NCBI GenBank assembly: GCA_012034615.1
Contig: JAAUPA010000010.1
Coordinates: 1 to 42,857, forward strand
Length of the DNA: 42,857 nt
DNA from: Leptolyngbyaceae cyanobacterium CSU_1_4
GTDB taxonomy: Bacteria > Cyanobacteriota > Cyanobacteriia > Elainellales > Elainellaceae
Direction: 5' to 3'
The position numbers and the translations under genes were made by a program. The notes beneath the pieces are model-generated. The model worked only from the letters and a program-made list of their open reading frames with translations. It had not been told where the DNA came from and ran no database searches. Below are positions 16,012 to 27,045 of this stretch, in pieces (position 1 is the stretch's first letter; every line of letters starts with the position of its first letter).

Positions 16012-16503
16012 TCACTTTATGCGCAACGCCTGAATAGCTCGTTCAATCTCAATAATAAAAATAGGGGTTGTCCCTTCAGTTTGGGGCAGAACTGCTACAC
16101 AGCTTGCAATACTCAGAACATGACCTTGGCGATAAGATTCAGGAAGCTGCCGAATTGTTGAACTCGGTAAATCGATCAAGTCAGGGGGAGTATCGACCAA
16201 GAATGCGTACAGTTCTTTCTGTTTTAGTTGTGTGATTACTAAGAACTTTCCACTCGCCACTTCTAAGGATTGGGCGAAGTGTTTGTGTAAATTTAGCACT
16301 GTAATAACACGTTGACCAAAGTGAAATAGCTCAATGCTCTCAGTACTACTAATCATCTGAGGTGGGCAACTTACTACTTTGACGATCGCATTCATGGGCA
16401 ATGCTAAAGTTTGATTGGCGATCGTAAATGTAATGACCCGAACCGACTCTTGAGAACGATTATGAGAACTGTTTAGAGACTGAAAAGGAATAGTAGATTG
16501 CAT
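16012..16503 (-). CDS. CheW-like domain protein, last gene of the phototaxis operon
   Basis: This 163-residue protein has a single CheW-like fold: VRVITFTIANQTLALPMNAI, then FGQRVITVLNLHKHF, then FLVITQLKQKELYAFLVDTP. CheW proteins couple receptors to the CheA kinase. It starts 21 bp after the cheA/pixL stop on the same strand, so it is the sixth gene of the operon and a second CheW besides the PixI-like one. It is a little diverged in the middle of the domain. Confidence 0.75.
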   Translation of the reverse strand: MQSTIPFQSLNSSHNRSQESVRVITFTIANQTLALPMNAIVKVVSCPPQMISSTESIELFHFGQRVITVLNLHKHFAQSLEVASGKFLVITQLKQKELYAFLVDTPPDLIDLPSSTIRQLPESYRQGHVLSIASCVAVLPQTEGTTPIFIIEIERAIQALRIK

Positions 16504-16524
16504 AGTTTTGAGAATTTAAGATAT

Positions 16525-19500
16525 TTAAGTTTTTGAACTGAGGCTGACCAATGTGCTGACCAACTCATGCTCAGTGTAAGGTTTAGTTAGGTATGCGGAT
16601 GCTCCTAGCTGTAAGGCGAGGTGGCGGTGTTTTTCGCTGCTGCGTGAGGTGAGCATGGTTACTGGAACAGTTTCAGAAAACTCTTTCTTATACCGCATTA
16701 AAAACTCAAATCCATTGAGCTTAGGCATCTCTAAATCACAGGTAATCAGTTGAATGCTTAGGTGCTGCTGAAGCTGGGCGATCGCATCTAATCCATCTTG
16801 TGCTTGTACCACCTGGTATCCTGCTTTTTTCAAAGTCAATGCTAACGTCTGGCGCACCGTTGCAGAATCATCAATGACCAAAACTCGTTTTGCCGCGATC
16901 GTTGGCTTTGATTCTAGAGTAGAGGGTGGTTCGATCACAATTGGATCGGGAGATACAAAGGTATCTTGACTCGTGATGGATTGCTGAGGTGTAATCTGCT
17001 GAGGTGCAATTTGCGGAATTACCGTTCCTTGACGGTTACCATGATGGACTAATGCAGCTCCATCAACCACTAGTGTTAACTGTCCATCTGCCAAAATGCT
17101 ACAGCCATAGATGTAGTTAGGAGGGGCGATCGCATTGCTCACAGGACGAATCACCAGTTCTTGTTCACCTAAAATCTGATCCACCGAAATTCCTAAGAAA
17201 CCCTTTTTCCAGCGCAGCAGCAATAGAGAAGTGGCATCAGTGGCAACAGGCAAATGCAAAGCCTTGAGAGAGATCTCATTTTTGATTTGCTCTGGTAGAG
17301 AGGTGCTGTAATTCACCAGATCTGCTAAGCGACAAATAGGCACCGGATATTCATCTTGTCCGCGTTTCCAATGAAATACGCTTTGACCCGTCATCGTTTC
17401 AATTTGGTCGGCTTGCGGGATGACAATTCTTTCAATTTCATCTGAGAGGAAAGCATAGACAGCATAGCCAACCTGACAAACGAGCAGGCGAGCCGTCATT
17501 AATGTGAGGGGAAGCTGGAGCGTAAAGGTAGTGCCTTGGTGTAGTTCTGTTTGCACCGCAACATTACCCTCTAGCGATCGCAACTGATTACGCACCACGT
17601 CTAACCCAACGCCTCGACCAGAGAGATCGGTCACTTCATCGGCAGTGGAAAATCCGGGTTGAAACATTAGCTCTAGCAGTTCATCGGAGGAACACTGATC
17701 GACATGAGGAGAAGGGAGCCGCTTCATCTCAAATCCCCGCCGACAAATCTTTTGTAAATTCAAACCCTGACCGTCATCTTTAACTTCAATAATAGTACGG
17801 TTTCCCTGCTGATAGGCATTGATCGTAATCTGTCCCATTTCGGGCTTACCTTGTTGCCGACGAGCTTGAGCAGATTCAATTCCATGGTCGAAAGCATTGC
17901 GAACGAGGTGTAGCAGCGGATCATATAGTTTTTCGGCGATCGCCTTATCTACCAGCACTTGCGCACCCCGAATTTGCAACTCTACGCGCTTATCATGAAC
18001 TTCAATGAGCTGTTGTAAAACTCTAGGAAAACGGTTTAAAACAGTACCTATCGGAATCATGCGGGCTTCCATTAAATCATCCCGAACGTGATTCAAAAGT
18101 CGTCCTTGTTTCCCTAGAGATTGACTTGATTGTCGAGTTGCCCAGTCGATCGCTTCTGTCGTTCCACCAAGCTGTACCAACTCTTCTAATGCAGCGTACA
18201 AAAAGACGTGCAGTTCACTATGGCGATCCATTTCTAACGGATCAAATAAACTTGTTTCTGTCTGGTACTCAAATCTTCCTTCCTCTTGCCAGCCACCTTT
18301 TCCTGAGGAAGTCACCAACATTTGATCGGACCAATCCCTTAGCCTCGTCAACGTCTGCTTATGTTGATTCAAGCCATCGACCAATTCCTGAACCTGCCGC
18401 TGTAGTCGTTCATCTTGTAGAGCTTGGCGGTTTTGGTTAATTAGAAGTTCGCCTACAGAATGGCTGAGAGATTCTAAATGTTCTAAATTGACGCGAATTG
18501 AAATGGCAGGAGATGAACTTTTTTTGGGTAAAACTTGGGACGGAAGCTGGGCTTTTTCAACAGCTTTTTCTGGAGCGATCGCCCTTGAGTCCATGCCCTC
18601 AGACATCTCTGGAGGTGCGATCGGAGCTTCAGCCTCAATCACCAAACTATCCAGGCTCAACTCACTTAATCCATCTAGAGCATCCAATAGCCCTGCATCT
18701 AGACCGTATTCTGACACTGGGGGAGGGCTTGAAAGAGATGGCAGGCTTGAAAGATTGGGTAAATCACCTGGATCAGACAAGGCATTGAAGTCAAAGAAAT
18801 CATCCTGAGAGGTCGAAGTGATGTCCACGATCGTAGGATCTTTAGTCGGGGCGACCCCTTGCGGGTAACTCGAAGAGATCGCCGTTGTCTGCGTATGGCT
18901 CGATTCGCTCTGGAGCAAAAACCTGGAGCTTTAATAGGCTGATTCAGAAAGTTAATTAAATGCTTCCACATTTTCAACAATTGCTGAACTCGCGGGTACT
19001 GCCTGATTAGATTCTTGGGTGGATTTTTACGAGGAATTTTTTGTGCAGGTTGATCCAATGTAGGTTTCTTTGCGGGTTTCTTCTGTGCCAGTTGCTTGAG
19101 GGCTGAGGAAGGCTCTCCACCGCGAATCCGATCGCCTGCAAATACTGCCATTTGTCCTTGCCGAAAATCAGCTAAAGCAGTGTGAGCAATCGTCAGAATT
19201 TGATCAGGATGAGTATTAATTGCTTGGATGGTCGTCTTAGCGATCGCCCCAAATCCCGACAAATTAAGAGATTCTGCCAAACCTAAAAAAACATCAGCAT
19301 GGACTTGAAGTAATTTGGCGATCGCCACTCCATCGCCACCTGTCAGCAAACCTTCTAACTCCTCTAAACGGCTATCAACGCCGCTTTCAAAAATCGATTG
19401 AGTAATATCAAACCCCAGTTCAGCAGAAGTTGGAATAGAGGCACCCGGATCAAAATTTTTGCCCAATTTAGCTTTCAGCCGTTTAAAAACTGAATCAGCT

Positions 19501-19855
19501 TGTTGAAGCACCTCGGCATTGTTGCACTGGCTACCTGCGATCGCCGCGGTGACGGGCATTCGCAAACATTCGTATGCTTCCAGCAGCAGCCCTTCCAGTT
19601 CCGAATCTACGATCACGTCAGGGTTGTAAAGCGATTTAAACACATCCTCTAAGGAATGCGCCATTGCTTTCATGCTCTCGACCCCAACGCTAGCCGCCGC
19701 CCCTTTCAGGGTGTGTGCTGATCGCATGAGATTATGCACTTTGGCAGGAGTTCGGTCTTCCTTAACCCCAGCAAATCCTGTTCGATCGCTTGCAGCAAAT
19801 CCTGGGCTTCGGGAAGGAAGTACGAATAGCCCTGCTCTTGGATGGAGGAATCCAT
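16525..19855 (-). CDS. pixL: CheA-type hybrid histidine kinase (PixL/PilL-like), two frameshifts
   Basis: This is the central kinase of the phototaxis/chemotaxis pathway, about 1110 residues. The start at ATG 19855 lies one base after the pixJ stop. Domains in order: an Hpt domain with the phosphoacceptor in MRSAHTLKGAAASVG, a long linker, the dimerisation region (VNLEHLESLSHSVGELLINQ), HATPase (LLHLVRNAFDHGIES, VKDDGQGL, SGRGVGLDVV), a CheW-like domain, and a C-terminal receiver (LVIDDSATVRQ, ITCDLEMPKLNGFEF, YLTKPY). The present sequence breaks twice. One G is missing near 19766-19769 (restoring DLLGVKEDRTPAKVHNLMR) and one T near 18917-18921 on the minus strand (restoring PGFLLQSESSHTQ). 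All signature motifs are intact, so I treat it as one functional gene with probable sequence errors. Confidence 0.85.
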
Positions 19856-19856
19856 G

Positions 19857-22800
19857 CTAGTTCACCTTAAACTGACCAACGCTGGCTTGGAGCTGTTGCG
19901 CGGTTGCTAGTAGCTCTTGGAAAGAAGCTGAGATGTGGGTTGAGTCGGTTGAGTTTTTATTGGCGATCGCCGCCACATCCGACATGGCTTGGGTGACAAG
20001 CTGCGACTGCTGGGTCTGAACTTGGGTTGCTTGGGTAATTCCTTGCACCAGTTGGCTAATTTGCGCCGTTGCTGTCACAATTTCGTTGAGCTGCTGGCGG
20101 GTTTCGTTGACCAAGTTGGTGCCGCCCACAACCTGCTGAATACCCAGATCCATCGCTGTTGTTACCTCGACGGTTTCTGCCTGAATTTCTTGCACCAGTT
20201 TTTCAATTTCGCGGGTAGCTTCAGCAGATTGGCGAGAGAGCGATCGCACTTCATCCGCCACCACCGAGAAGCCTCGACCATATTCTCCGGCGCGGGTTGC
20301 CTCAATGGAAGCATTGAGCGCTAGAAGCTGGGTTTGGGTGGTGAAGTTGCTAATCAAACTCACCACTTTAGAGATTTTTTGGGAAGATTCGCTTAGGCGT
20401 TTAATCTTCTTACTCGTTTCCGCCACCGTTTCCCGAATCGCCATGATTCCATCTACCGTTTTGTTCATGGCAGTATCGCCCGCCTTCACCGTTTGGTTTG
20501 CCTGCTGGACGGCAGTTTCCACCTGTTTGGCGTTGGTAGCAACCGCCTGAGTGGAGTTAACCATTGATTCAATGCGTTCGATCGCCTGGGTCACTTGAAC
20601 AAACTGCTGTTGGGCTTCATGGGAAAGGGTGGCGATCGCCGTTTCACTGTTGCTAGAAGTCTCCGACACTTTAACAGCGGCTGATTGCACCTGCGTCACA
20701 ATTTTACGCAAGCTTTGAATCGTGTTGTTATAGGCATCAGCGATCGTGCCGACTGCATCTTCGCTGACTGGCACCCGCACGGTTAAATCTCCTGAAAGCA
20801 CAGGTCGTACTGCGGTCAGCATTTGAATTACCTGCTGTTGCAGTTTGTCGTTAGCTGATTTTTCCCGCGTTACCGATTGCGTTAACTGTTCAGATTGATT
20901 TCTCAGTTTTTCTAGGGAAAGGGTTTGGTTTAGAGCAAAGCCAAGCTGCAAGGCAATTTGGTTCAGCAACGTCACTTCTGATTCGTCCCATTTGCGCGTT
21001 CCGGAGTTTTGATAAGCTCCCAAAATTCCCCATAGCTTCCCTTCTACAAATACAGGAACCAGTACATAGGCTCTGGCTTGAAATTTCTCTAGAAGCTCGA
21101 CGTGGCAAGGGTTATGATTCGCCGTATAAATATCGTCTACCGCCAAGCTTTCCCGATTTCGATACCGCCCGCCCTCAGTGTCTTTGAGATAAGTATCCCG
21201 CACATTGGTGCCCACTTCACTGCCCACCAATCTTTCCCAACCCGTAGCCACCGATTCTGAAATAAAGGTGCCGCTCCAATCTGGTGAGAACTGATAGACC
21301 GCCACGCGATCGGCTTTTAGCAACTGTCGGACTTCTTGCGTCACCGTACTAAACACAGAGTGAATATCGAGTGATTCCCGCACAATGTCTAAAGACTGTC
21401 GAATACTTTCTGTGGCGTTAACCAGCGCTCGTTCTTGTTGCGCCTGCTTTTGAACTTTGCTCAAAAACTCGCCCTGCTGAATCCCAATTCCTAGTTGAGC
21501 GCCTAGTTGAGTCAAAAGGTTTTCTTCTGAGGCATCCCACTGGCGCGGGGCAGCATTTTGGTAAATTGCTAGCAGCCCCCAAAGCTGTGAACCAACCCAA
21601 ATAGGAGCAACCATATAGGCTTTGGCTTCCATCTGCTCCAAAATATTGCCGTAGCACTGAGAGTAGACGACTTGAGCAATATCGTGGACAACCAGCGTTT
21701 CTTTTTTGCGAAATTTGCCGCCCTGGTTTTCTTGAAGATAGATATCTTCCCAAACGAGTGGGCTATTAGATTCTAAAAACTTTGACCACCCCTTACCCAC
21801 GGCTTCAGCGAGAATCTCATTGTGCCAATGGGCGTTGAAGCGAGAAATAATCACGCGATCGCCCAGTAAAAACTGTCGAACCTGCTGCGCAATTTGTCCC
21901 AAGATAATATCTAAGCTCTGGCTCTGACGCACCATTTCAACGACAGATTGTCCAACCTTAGTAATAATTTGACCAAATTCTTTCTCACGGCTTGCCGCTT
22001 TAGTCAGTTGGTCAGCCTGCATTTTAACCCGCTGCACATATTCTGCTTGCCGCACCGCCATGCCCAACTGAGAGGCAATTTGCCCCATCAAATTGACTTC
22101 AGCCTCTTCCCAAATCCGCACTCCAGAATTTTGATAAGCTGCTAACAATCCCCAAAGTTCGTTCTTCTGAAAGATTGGCACAATGACATAAGCTCGAGCC
22201 TGAATTTTTTCTAAAAACTCGATGTAGCAGGGAGCGAACTCCAGGGCATAAATATCATTAACCTTGTTGTACGCATCCCCTTTTGCATAAGCTCCCCCCT
22301 GTATGTCTCGCAGGTAAGTATCTGTTTTAAGGCTGTTATCATTTTGCTGCTCTTGAATCAGAGAAATCCACCCAGCGGCAACAGACTCAGCCACAGTTTC
22401 ACCGCTCCAATCAGGGTTAAAGCGATAGATTGCCAGGCGATCGCACTTCAGCAATTGCCGGACTTCTTGAGTGGTTGATTTAAAGATTAGTGGTAAGTCA
22501 ACAGTTTGCCGAATCCGTTCAACAATCTTGCTGACTGTTTGTTCCCGCTTAACGGCAAGCCCTCTCTCTTCAGCTTGCTCGCGAACTTGGGTCAAATAAG
22601 TTGCCTGCTGCAAAGCTACGCCCAGAGAGCCGCTGAGACGAAGCATCAACGTCAATTCATCATCTTGCCAATGGCGCACCCCAGAGTTTTGATAAGCCGC
22701 TAACAATCCCCACAGCTTTGTCCCCTGAAAAATAGGCGTAATTAAACTCGCTCGGCATTGATATTTTTCTAAAACTTCTAGGTAACAAGGCGTGTAGCCC

Positions 22801-24125
22801 ATGGCGTAGATATCATCTACCCGAGTGTAGTTTTCTGCTCGGCTGTTTTCTCCTCGGTTATATTTTCCGCCCCGTGCATCTTTCAGGTAAGTATCAGTGT
22901 CTAAGGTGGCAGAAGAGGTATACCTTTTGACGTTACAGCGATCGTAACTGCTTAGATCCTGCTTTTGGTAAGCACCTGGATTTCGGGTGGAAGAAGTACC
23001 AAGATTTTCTTCTTCCTGAATCACCGAAAGCCAGCCTGAACCCACCGACTCGGCAATAAACTCACCGCTCCAATCTTCGTACAATTTGTAAATTCCCACG
23101 CGATCGCACTTCAGCAAACGTCGGACTTCACGAGTCGTGACCCGAAAGATCGTCTCTGAATCCAGAGATTCTCGAATCTGATCAATCAGCTTAGTCAGAA
23201 CATTCTCTTTACAAGCTTGTTCTTTCAATTGTTGTGAAAACTCGGCTTCTTGCAAAGTCGAAGCCAGTTGCAGGGTGACTTGATAAAACAGCGTTGTTTC
23301 AGTTTCTTGCCATTGGCGCGGCTCTCGGCATTGATGCGCAACCAGCAAGCCCCACAGCTTCCCTCCGATCACAACTGGAATGCTGAGAATAGACTTAACC
23401 TGAATTTGCTCCATTAACTGGCGTTGATAAGGCGTTATCTTTGCCTTACTCGTGTCGTCTGCAATGACCATCTGTTGAGTCAGGTAGTCTTCAACTTTAT
23501 TGGCTCCAAAGGTTGCAACTGGCAGCGTATTGCCTAAAACCGTTGCCCAGTCTGAATCAACAGATTCCGCTATCACTTGTCCTTCGCTAGCAGAGCTAAA
23601 GCGGTAAATGAGCACCCGATCGGCTGGCAATGATTCTCGAACGGTGTCCACGGTGAGATTGAGCAGAATCTCTAAATCTTGAGCTTGTTGCATTTGGGTG
23701 GCGATCGCCATCATTTGCTGCCGCTGATAGCGAAATTTTTGGGCAATCAATGGCGAGCTATCCTGCTTAGAAACTTGAGGGCGAGTTGCCACAAACTCTG
23801 TGACTTGTAGAAAGCTACTTTTGACATTGTTTTTTTGCAATAGTCCAGCCTGCATCAGCTCAGCTTTGAGGTTGGATAGCGCCGTTGCAACCTGCAAAAA
23901 CTCCCGATTGTCGTCTGGCATTGCACTATCTTCTTCACGACGATTGACCTGTGCCTCTAGTTGTGCCGCAGGCTGAACGCTGGGTTCAAGCTGCGGCTTT
24001 GCTCTAGCAGCTTGAACCTTTCGGGGTGGCAGCACTTCAGGCTGTTTTTCTTGCGGTTCTGTTTGTGCAAAGAAATCTGCAAAATCTCCTAGGGTGGTCG
24101 TTTCAGATTGATGAGATGTTGTCAT
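19857..24125 (-). CDS. pixJ: multi-GAF methyl-accepting chemotaxis protein, PixJ-like candidate photoreceptor
   Basis: This is a 1422-residue soluble receptor without obvious membrane helices. After a flexible N-terminus (1-140) come five GAF domains, at roughly 150-300, 315-515, 530-700, 725-900 and 915-1090. A HAMP-like linker ([20 protein letters not shown]) and the MCP signalling domain follow, with the hairpin tip [20 protein letters not shown]-like sequence. GAF2 to GAF5 each have a Cys where cyanobacteriochromes attach bilin: [33 protein letters not shown] and [14 protein letters not shown]4 also has the [12 protein letters not shown] segment and GAF5 has [15 protein letters not shown], both very like the red/green GAF of Anabaena PixJ. 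It is therefore probably a phototaxis receptor. Bilin binding is inference. Confidence 0.85.
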   Translation of the reverse strand: MTTSHQSETTTLGDFADFFAQTEPQEKQPEVLPPRKVQAARAKPQLEPSVQPAAQLEAQVNRREEDSAMPDDNREFLQVATALSNLKAELMQAGLLQKNNVKSSFLQVTEFVATRPQVSKQDSSPLIAQKFRYQRQQMMAIATQMQQAQDLEILLNLTVDTVRESLPADRVLIYRFSSASEGQVIAESVDSDWATVLGNTLPVATFGANKVEDYLTQQMVIADDTSKAKITPYQRQLMEQIQVKSILSIPVVIGGKLWGLLVAHQCREPRQWQETETTLFYQVTLQLASTLQEAEFSQQLKEQACKENVLTKLIDQIRESLDSETIFRVTTREVRRLLKCDRVGIYKLYEDWSGEFIAESVGSGWLSVIQEEENLGTSSTRNPGAYQKQDLSSYDRCNVKRYTSSATLDTDTYLKDARGGKYNRGENSRAENYTRVDDIYAMGYTPCYLEVLEKYQCRASLITPIFQGTKLWGLLAAYQNSGVRHWQDDELTLMLRLSGSLGVALQQATYLTQVREQAEERGLAVKREQTVSKIVERIRQTVDLPLIFKSTTQEVRQLLKCDRLAIYRFNPDWSGETVAESVAAGWISLIQEQQNDNSLKTDTYLRDIQGGAYAKGDAYNKVNDIYALEFAPCYIEFLEKIQARAYVIVPIFQKNELWGLLAAYQNSGVRIWEEAEVNLMGQIASQLGMAVRQAEYVQRVKMQADQLTKAASREKEFGQIITKVGQSVVEMVRQSQSLDIILGQIAQQVRQFLLGDRVIISRFNAHWHNEILAEAVGKGWSKFLESNSPLVWEDIYLQENQGGKFRKKETLVVHDIAQVVYSQCYGNILEQMEAKAYMVAPIWVGSQLWGLLAIYQNAAPRQWDASEENLLTQLGAQLGIGIQQGEFLSKVQKQAQQERALVNATESIRQSLDIVRESLDIHSVFSTVTQEVRQLLKADRVAVYQFSPDWSGTFISESVATGWERLVGSEVGTNVRDTYLKDTEGGRYRNRESLAVDDIYTANHNPCHVELLEKFQARAYVLVPVFVEGKLWGILGAYQNSGTRKWDESEVTLLNQIALQLGFALNQTLSLEKLRNQSEQLTQSVTREKSANDKLQQQVIQMLTAVRPVLSGDLTVRVPVSEDAVGTIADAYNNTIQSLRKIVTQVQSAAVKVSETSSNSETAIATLSHEAQQQFVQVTQAIERIESMVNSTQAVATNAKQVETAVQQANQTVKAGDTAMNKTVDGIMAIRETVAETSKKIKRLSESSQKISKVVSLISNFTTQTQLLALNASIEATRAGEYGRGFSVVADEVRSLSRQSAEATREIEKLVQEIQAETVEVTTAMDLGIQQVVGGTNLVNETRQQLNEIVTATAQISQLVQGITQATQVQTQQSQLVTQAMSDVAAIANKNSTDSTHISASFQELLATAQQLQASVGQFKVN

Positions 24126-24175
24126 GGAAGTTGCCTCAGAACGTAGATACGGGAAATCGCTAGCTGTAATGTTTT

Positions 24176-24222
24176 GATCCGGTTTTTTAATGGATCGGTT
24201 TTTTAAGGATCAGTTTTTAATG
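24176..24222. repeat. three short tandem repeats between pixI and pixJ
   Basis: The 99-bp gap between pixI and pixJ contains three near-identical units of 15-17 bp: GATCCGGTTTTTTAATG, GATCGGTTTTTTAAG and GATCAGTTTTTAATG. On the coding (minus) strand these are A-rich tracts separated by GATC. They may tune translation or transcription of pixJ, or may only be slippage products. Confidence 0.6.
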
Positions 24223-24224
24223 GA

Positions 24225-24797
24225 TTAACTTATTTGCCGACAATGAATGTTTAACGCAGGATCTTGTAACAACGCTGATAGGTTGAGAACGATCGTGCGA
24301 TCGCTCGTTAGATATCCTTTGACAAACGGTAAGAATTTCACCGAGAACGCCTCTAAAGATTCAGCATGAATCAACTGCGGATCGTAGGATTCAATATCAT
24401 GAACCTGCGGCACACAAAGCCCTAAGGTTTGACCATTCACCTCAACCATGACAGCCATGAAGGTAGAACTGCCAGATTGTAAAATCCCTGAAAATCCCAC
24501 CTGCTGTCCCACATCGACTAGCCAAAGCATTTCGCCTCGCCAGTTATAAAGCCCCAACACGCAGATCGGCATGTGAGGCACAGGCAGAATATCGGTGATA
24601 GTCGCAGTGGCGATCGCCGCAATTTCATCGACTGCCAGCAACGCTGTTTTTTCGGGGCAAAGCTGCAATCGTAGAAATCGCTGCCCCATTTCTACAGGCA
24701 CAGGCTCGGCAAACAAGCTGGAAAAATCACCCCGATCGCCGACTAATTCAGTGAGCGTTTGCTGATCAATGGGGACAGAATCTAACACCTCTAGCAT
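24225..24797 (-). CDS. pixI: CheW-like adaptor (PixI-like)
   Basis: This 190-residue protein has a CheW-like domain: RFLRLQLCPEKTALLAVDEI, VLGLYNWRGEMLWLVDVGQQ and FMAVMVEVNGQTLGLCVPQV. The NWRGE segment is the conserved CheW interaction motif. It is the third gene of the operon, 14 bp after pixH, and would link PixJ to PixL. The position and size match PixI of Synechocystis and PilI-type proteins. Confidence 0.85.
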   Translation of the reverse strand: MLEVLDSVPIDQQTLTELVGDRGDFSSLFAEPVPVEMGQRFLRLQLCPEKTALLAVDEIAAIATATITDILPVPHMPICVLGLYNWRGEMLWLVDVGQQVGFSGILQSGSSTFMAVMVEVNGQTLGLCVPQVHDIESYDPQLIHAESLEAFSVKFLPFVKGYLTSDRTIVLNLSALLQDPALNIHCRQIS

Positions 24798-24811
24798 GGC
24801 TTCTCTCTTCG

Positions 24812-25174
24812 TTACTTGATCAATTTCCGAATAGTCTGGAGAAATATGGTCGGGTCAACAGGCTTAGGAATATAGGCATTCGCTCCTAACATATCGCCCC
24901 ACATTTTGTCTGCATCTGTATCTTTGGTCGAACAGATCACCACAGGAATGCTGCTCGTGTTGGGATCTGCTTTCAGTTCTCGACACAGTTCAAAGCCGCT
25001 CTTACCCGGAAGAATGACATCCAGCACAATTAAATCTGGCTTTTGGCTATTTAACTTGACCTGGGCTTCCTCACCACTTTGGGCACTGATTACCGTTAAT
25101 CCCGCTTGCTTCAGATAATTCGTCAGCAATTGCATTTCGGTGATGCCATCTTCCACTAACAAAACTGTTCCCAT
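24812..25174 (-). CDS. pixH: CheY-like response regulator (PixH/PilH-like)
   Basis: This is a stand-alone receiver domain of 120 residues. The acidic pocket is in VLLVEDG, the phosphoacceptor Asp in DLIVLDVILPGKSGFELC, the Thr/Ser position in PVVICSTKD and the Lys in YIPKPVD. It has no output domain, as expected for a CheY/PilH-type phosphate shuttle or sink of the PixL kinase. It starts 4 bp after pixG. Confidence 0.88.
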   Translation of the reverse strand: MGTVLLVEDGITEMQLLTNYLKQAGLTVISAQSGEEAQVKLNSQKPDLIVLDVILPGKSGFELCRELKADPNTSSIPVVICSTKDTDADKMWGDMLGANAYIPKPVDPTIFLQTIRKLIK

Positions 25175-25178
25175 CGTT

Positions 25179-26360
25179 TTAGCTCCTATCGACTGTTCCT
25201 AAATATTTCCGTACCACTGTCAACACCTTGTCCGCATCCACAGGTTTTGAGAGAAACCCACTAGAACCCACAACCTTGGCGCGAACCCGATCTATGATGC
25301 CGTCGTTGCTGGTTAAAATAACAATTGGCGTATCTTTAAATACAGCAACGCGCCGAATTTGCGAACAAATCTCGTAGCCACTGGCGATCGGCATCACCAA
25401 GTCTAAAAAGATGACTCCTGGCTTTTGCTCTAAAAGTGTGGGTAAAGCCTGCATTGAATCTTGAATGCCAATGAACCGATAGCCCGCTTGGGTCAAAATT
25501 TTTCCCATCGTGTCGCATTCTCGTTTGCTGTCGTCAATGCAAACCACAAGGGGAGCCGATGGTAGCGCAGATTGAACACCCGAGGTTGGAATAGAAGAGA
25601 CTGGCATCGCCTCCAGCCCATTTGCCACTGGAGAAGGAAAGTCAGGAACGGGAATCAATCCAATAAAACCTTTGCGAAAGTACGGAACTAACATCCGGGT
25701 CAAAGGCACGAGATCTTGCTTCATCAGCACTGCCAAGTCGCGGAGCGATCGCTTCCCATCTGCCAGAGCCACAAGGGTTTTATAGATTTTTTCAGAAGTC
25801 TGCTGCTGTAAAAGTTCCTGTTGTCGCAGGATGGGCGCTAGGCTGGGCGAATGATCGACTAGCCCCAAAGCCCGCCACTCATTCCAAATCGGCTGAACTT
25901 CATCCAGAAGCTGTTGGGCATTAACAAGTGCTAAAGCTGCATCCAACACATCTTTAGGATCAACTTTAAAGTTAACAAATCGGGTTTCTTCTTGTTGAAG
26001 AACGTCAAACAAAACATCAGACACGATGCTGCGAATGAGAGCAACCGTTTGCTCTACCGTAATCTTTTGCTGTTTAACCAAGCTGATTAGAATGTCATAG
26101 TCCCAACGTTGGATATTGCCCGATGCTCCAAATGTAACGGCTTGGGCATTAATTTGAGGACAATGACGGGATAAATTTCGATACCAGCGCCGCACAGGAT
26201 GAGGACCACCCGATGCCCAAATTAAGCGCCCCATGTAGAGATAAAGGCTCCATTTCTGGTCATTTGCCTCTGTATCAAGCCTTCCGGTAAGATGCAAGCG
26301 ACTTTGGACACCAAGTAACCCACTTGGCATATCAGCAGATGAGTGATCGACCCCTATCAT
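25179..26360 (-). CDS. pixG: PatA/PixG-family response regulator with PATAN domain
   Basis: This 393-residue protein has the PATAN/DUF4388 N-terminus typical of cyanobacterial PatA, PixG and TaxP regulators: SRLHLTGRLDTEANDQKWSL, YLYMGRLIWASGGPHPVRRW, RWDYDILISLV. A linker (about 235-265) leads to a C-terminal receiver with VVCIDDSKRECDTM, IFLDLVMPIASGYEIC and LSKPVD. In phototaxis systems such proteins act on type IV pili at the cell pole. It is the first gene of the six-gene minus-strand operon, and the start at ATG 26360 has only a weak ribosome-binding site. The upstream region is shared with gvpA. Confidence 0.85.
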   Translation of the reverse strand: MIGVDHSSADMPSGLLGVQSRLHLTGRLDTEANDQKWSLYLYMGRLIWASGGPHPVRRWYRNLSRHCPQINAQAVTFGASGNIQRWDYDILISLVKQQKITVEQTVALIRSIVSDVLFDVLQQEETRFVNFKVDPKDVLDAALALVNAQQLLDEVQPIWNEWRALGLVDHSPSLAPILRQQELLQQQTSEKIYKTLVALADGKRSLRDLAVLMKQDLVPLTRMLVPYFRKGFIGLIPVPDFPSPVANGLEAMPVSSIPTSGVQSALPSAPLVVCIDDSKRECDTMGKILTQAGYRFIGIQDSMQALPTLLEQKPGVIFLDLVMPIASGYEICSQIRRVAVFKDTPIVILTSNDGIIDRVRAKVVGSSGFLSKPVDADKVLTVVRKYLGTVDRS

Positions 26361-26750
26361 AATATTTAATTACCATTCAAAGCGGTACAACAATTAATAC
26401 AAACGTCAGCAGACAGACCCATTACATCGCTGCATAAAACTTCCCTATCTAGACAAGTTACCTAATTGCAAAGCAAAGAGAAATTCAATGTTTGCCATTA
26501 GTTCAGACTTGTTAATCTAGGCTTCAGGAACCTTAACTAATAGACTGCCCACTTCTTGAAATAAGCTAACCAAATGAAGAGACTTCTGTGAGAGAAAAAA
26601 TACGAAATCTAACGTTACAAAACTCAGCAATGTTAGCTCTATTTGAAACCTGGGAAGGATGTACATATCTCTGTTTTGAGAGAAATGCCTGCCGATTGAG
26701 AAAGGCATCTATCAATCCCCCAACAATCATTTTAAAATTAGGTGACTAAC
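26361..26750. promoter_or_regulatory. shared intergenic region between phototaxis operon and gas vesicle cluster
   Basis: About 390 bp separate the divergent starts of pixG and gvpA. The sequence is AT-rich. A minus-strand frame of 63 codons at 26517-26708 has no start signal or motif and I do not count it as a gene. AGGTGA seven bases before gvpA is its ribosome-binding site. Promoters of both operons must lie here, but I could not assign boxes with confidence. Confidence 0.5.
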
Positions 26751-26969
26751 ATGGCTGTCGAAAAAGTAAACTCTTCCTCTAGCTTGGCTGAAGTCGTCGA
26801 TCGCATTCTTGATAAAGGAATTGTCATTGACGCTTGGGTTCGGGTCTCTCTCGTCGGAATTGAGCTGCTAGCAATTGAAGCTCGGGTTGTAATTGCCTCG
26901 GTTGAAACCTACCTGAAGTATGCTGAGGCCGTGGGCCTAACCTCGCAAGCTGCTGTTCCTAATGCATAG
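26751..26969 (+). CDS. gvpA: gas vesicle structural protein GvpA
   Basis: This 72-residue protein is the main wall-forming protein of gas vesicles: [20 protein letters not shown] and [20 protein letters not shown] are the two helix-strand segments that make the ribs. The start is ATG 26751 ([15 protein letters not shown]) with AGGTGA upstream. A GTG three codons earlier is in frame but less likely. Only one gvpA copy is present, whereas many cyanobacteria have several. A hairpin follows the gene, which fits a high ratio of gvpA message to downstream genes. Confidence 0.97.
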   Translation: MAVEKVNSSSSLAEVVDRILDKGIVIDAWVRVSLVGIELLAIEARVVIASVETYLKYAEAVGLTSQAAVPNA

Positions 26970-26978
26970 GTGACTGCA

Positions 26979-27017
26979 TAGCCTCATTAGATAGCAATCG
27001 TCTATTTAATGAGGCTA
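26979..27017 (+). terminator. hairpin between gvpA and gvpC, partial terminator or mRNA stabiliser
   Basis: Arms TAGCCTCATTA (26979-26989) and TAATGAGGCTA (27007-27017) form a perfect 11-bp stem with a 17-base loop. No long T tract follows (AATTCTTAACATTTATT), so it is a weak terminator at best. It may cap and stabilise a short gvpA transcript. Confidence 0.65.
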
Positions 27018-27045
27018 ATTCTTAACATTTATTGGGAGGAAGTTC

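Noticed and set aside
26517-26708. Minus-strand frame of 63 codons between pixG and gvpA
   Set aside because: Hydrophobic but without ribosome-binding site or recognised family. The region is better explained as divergent promoter DNA.
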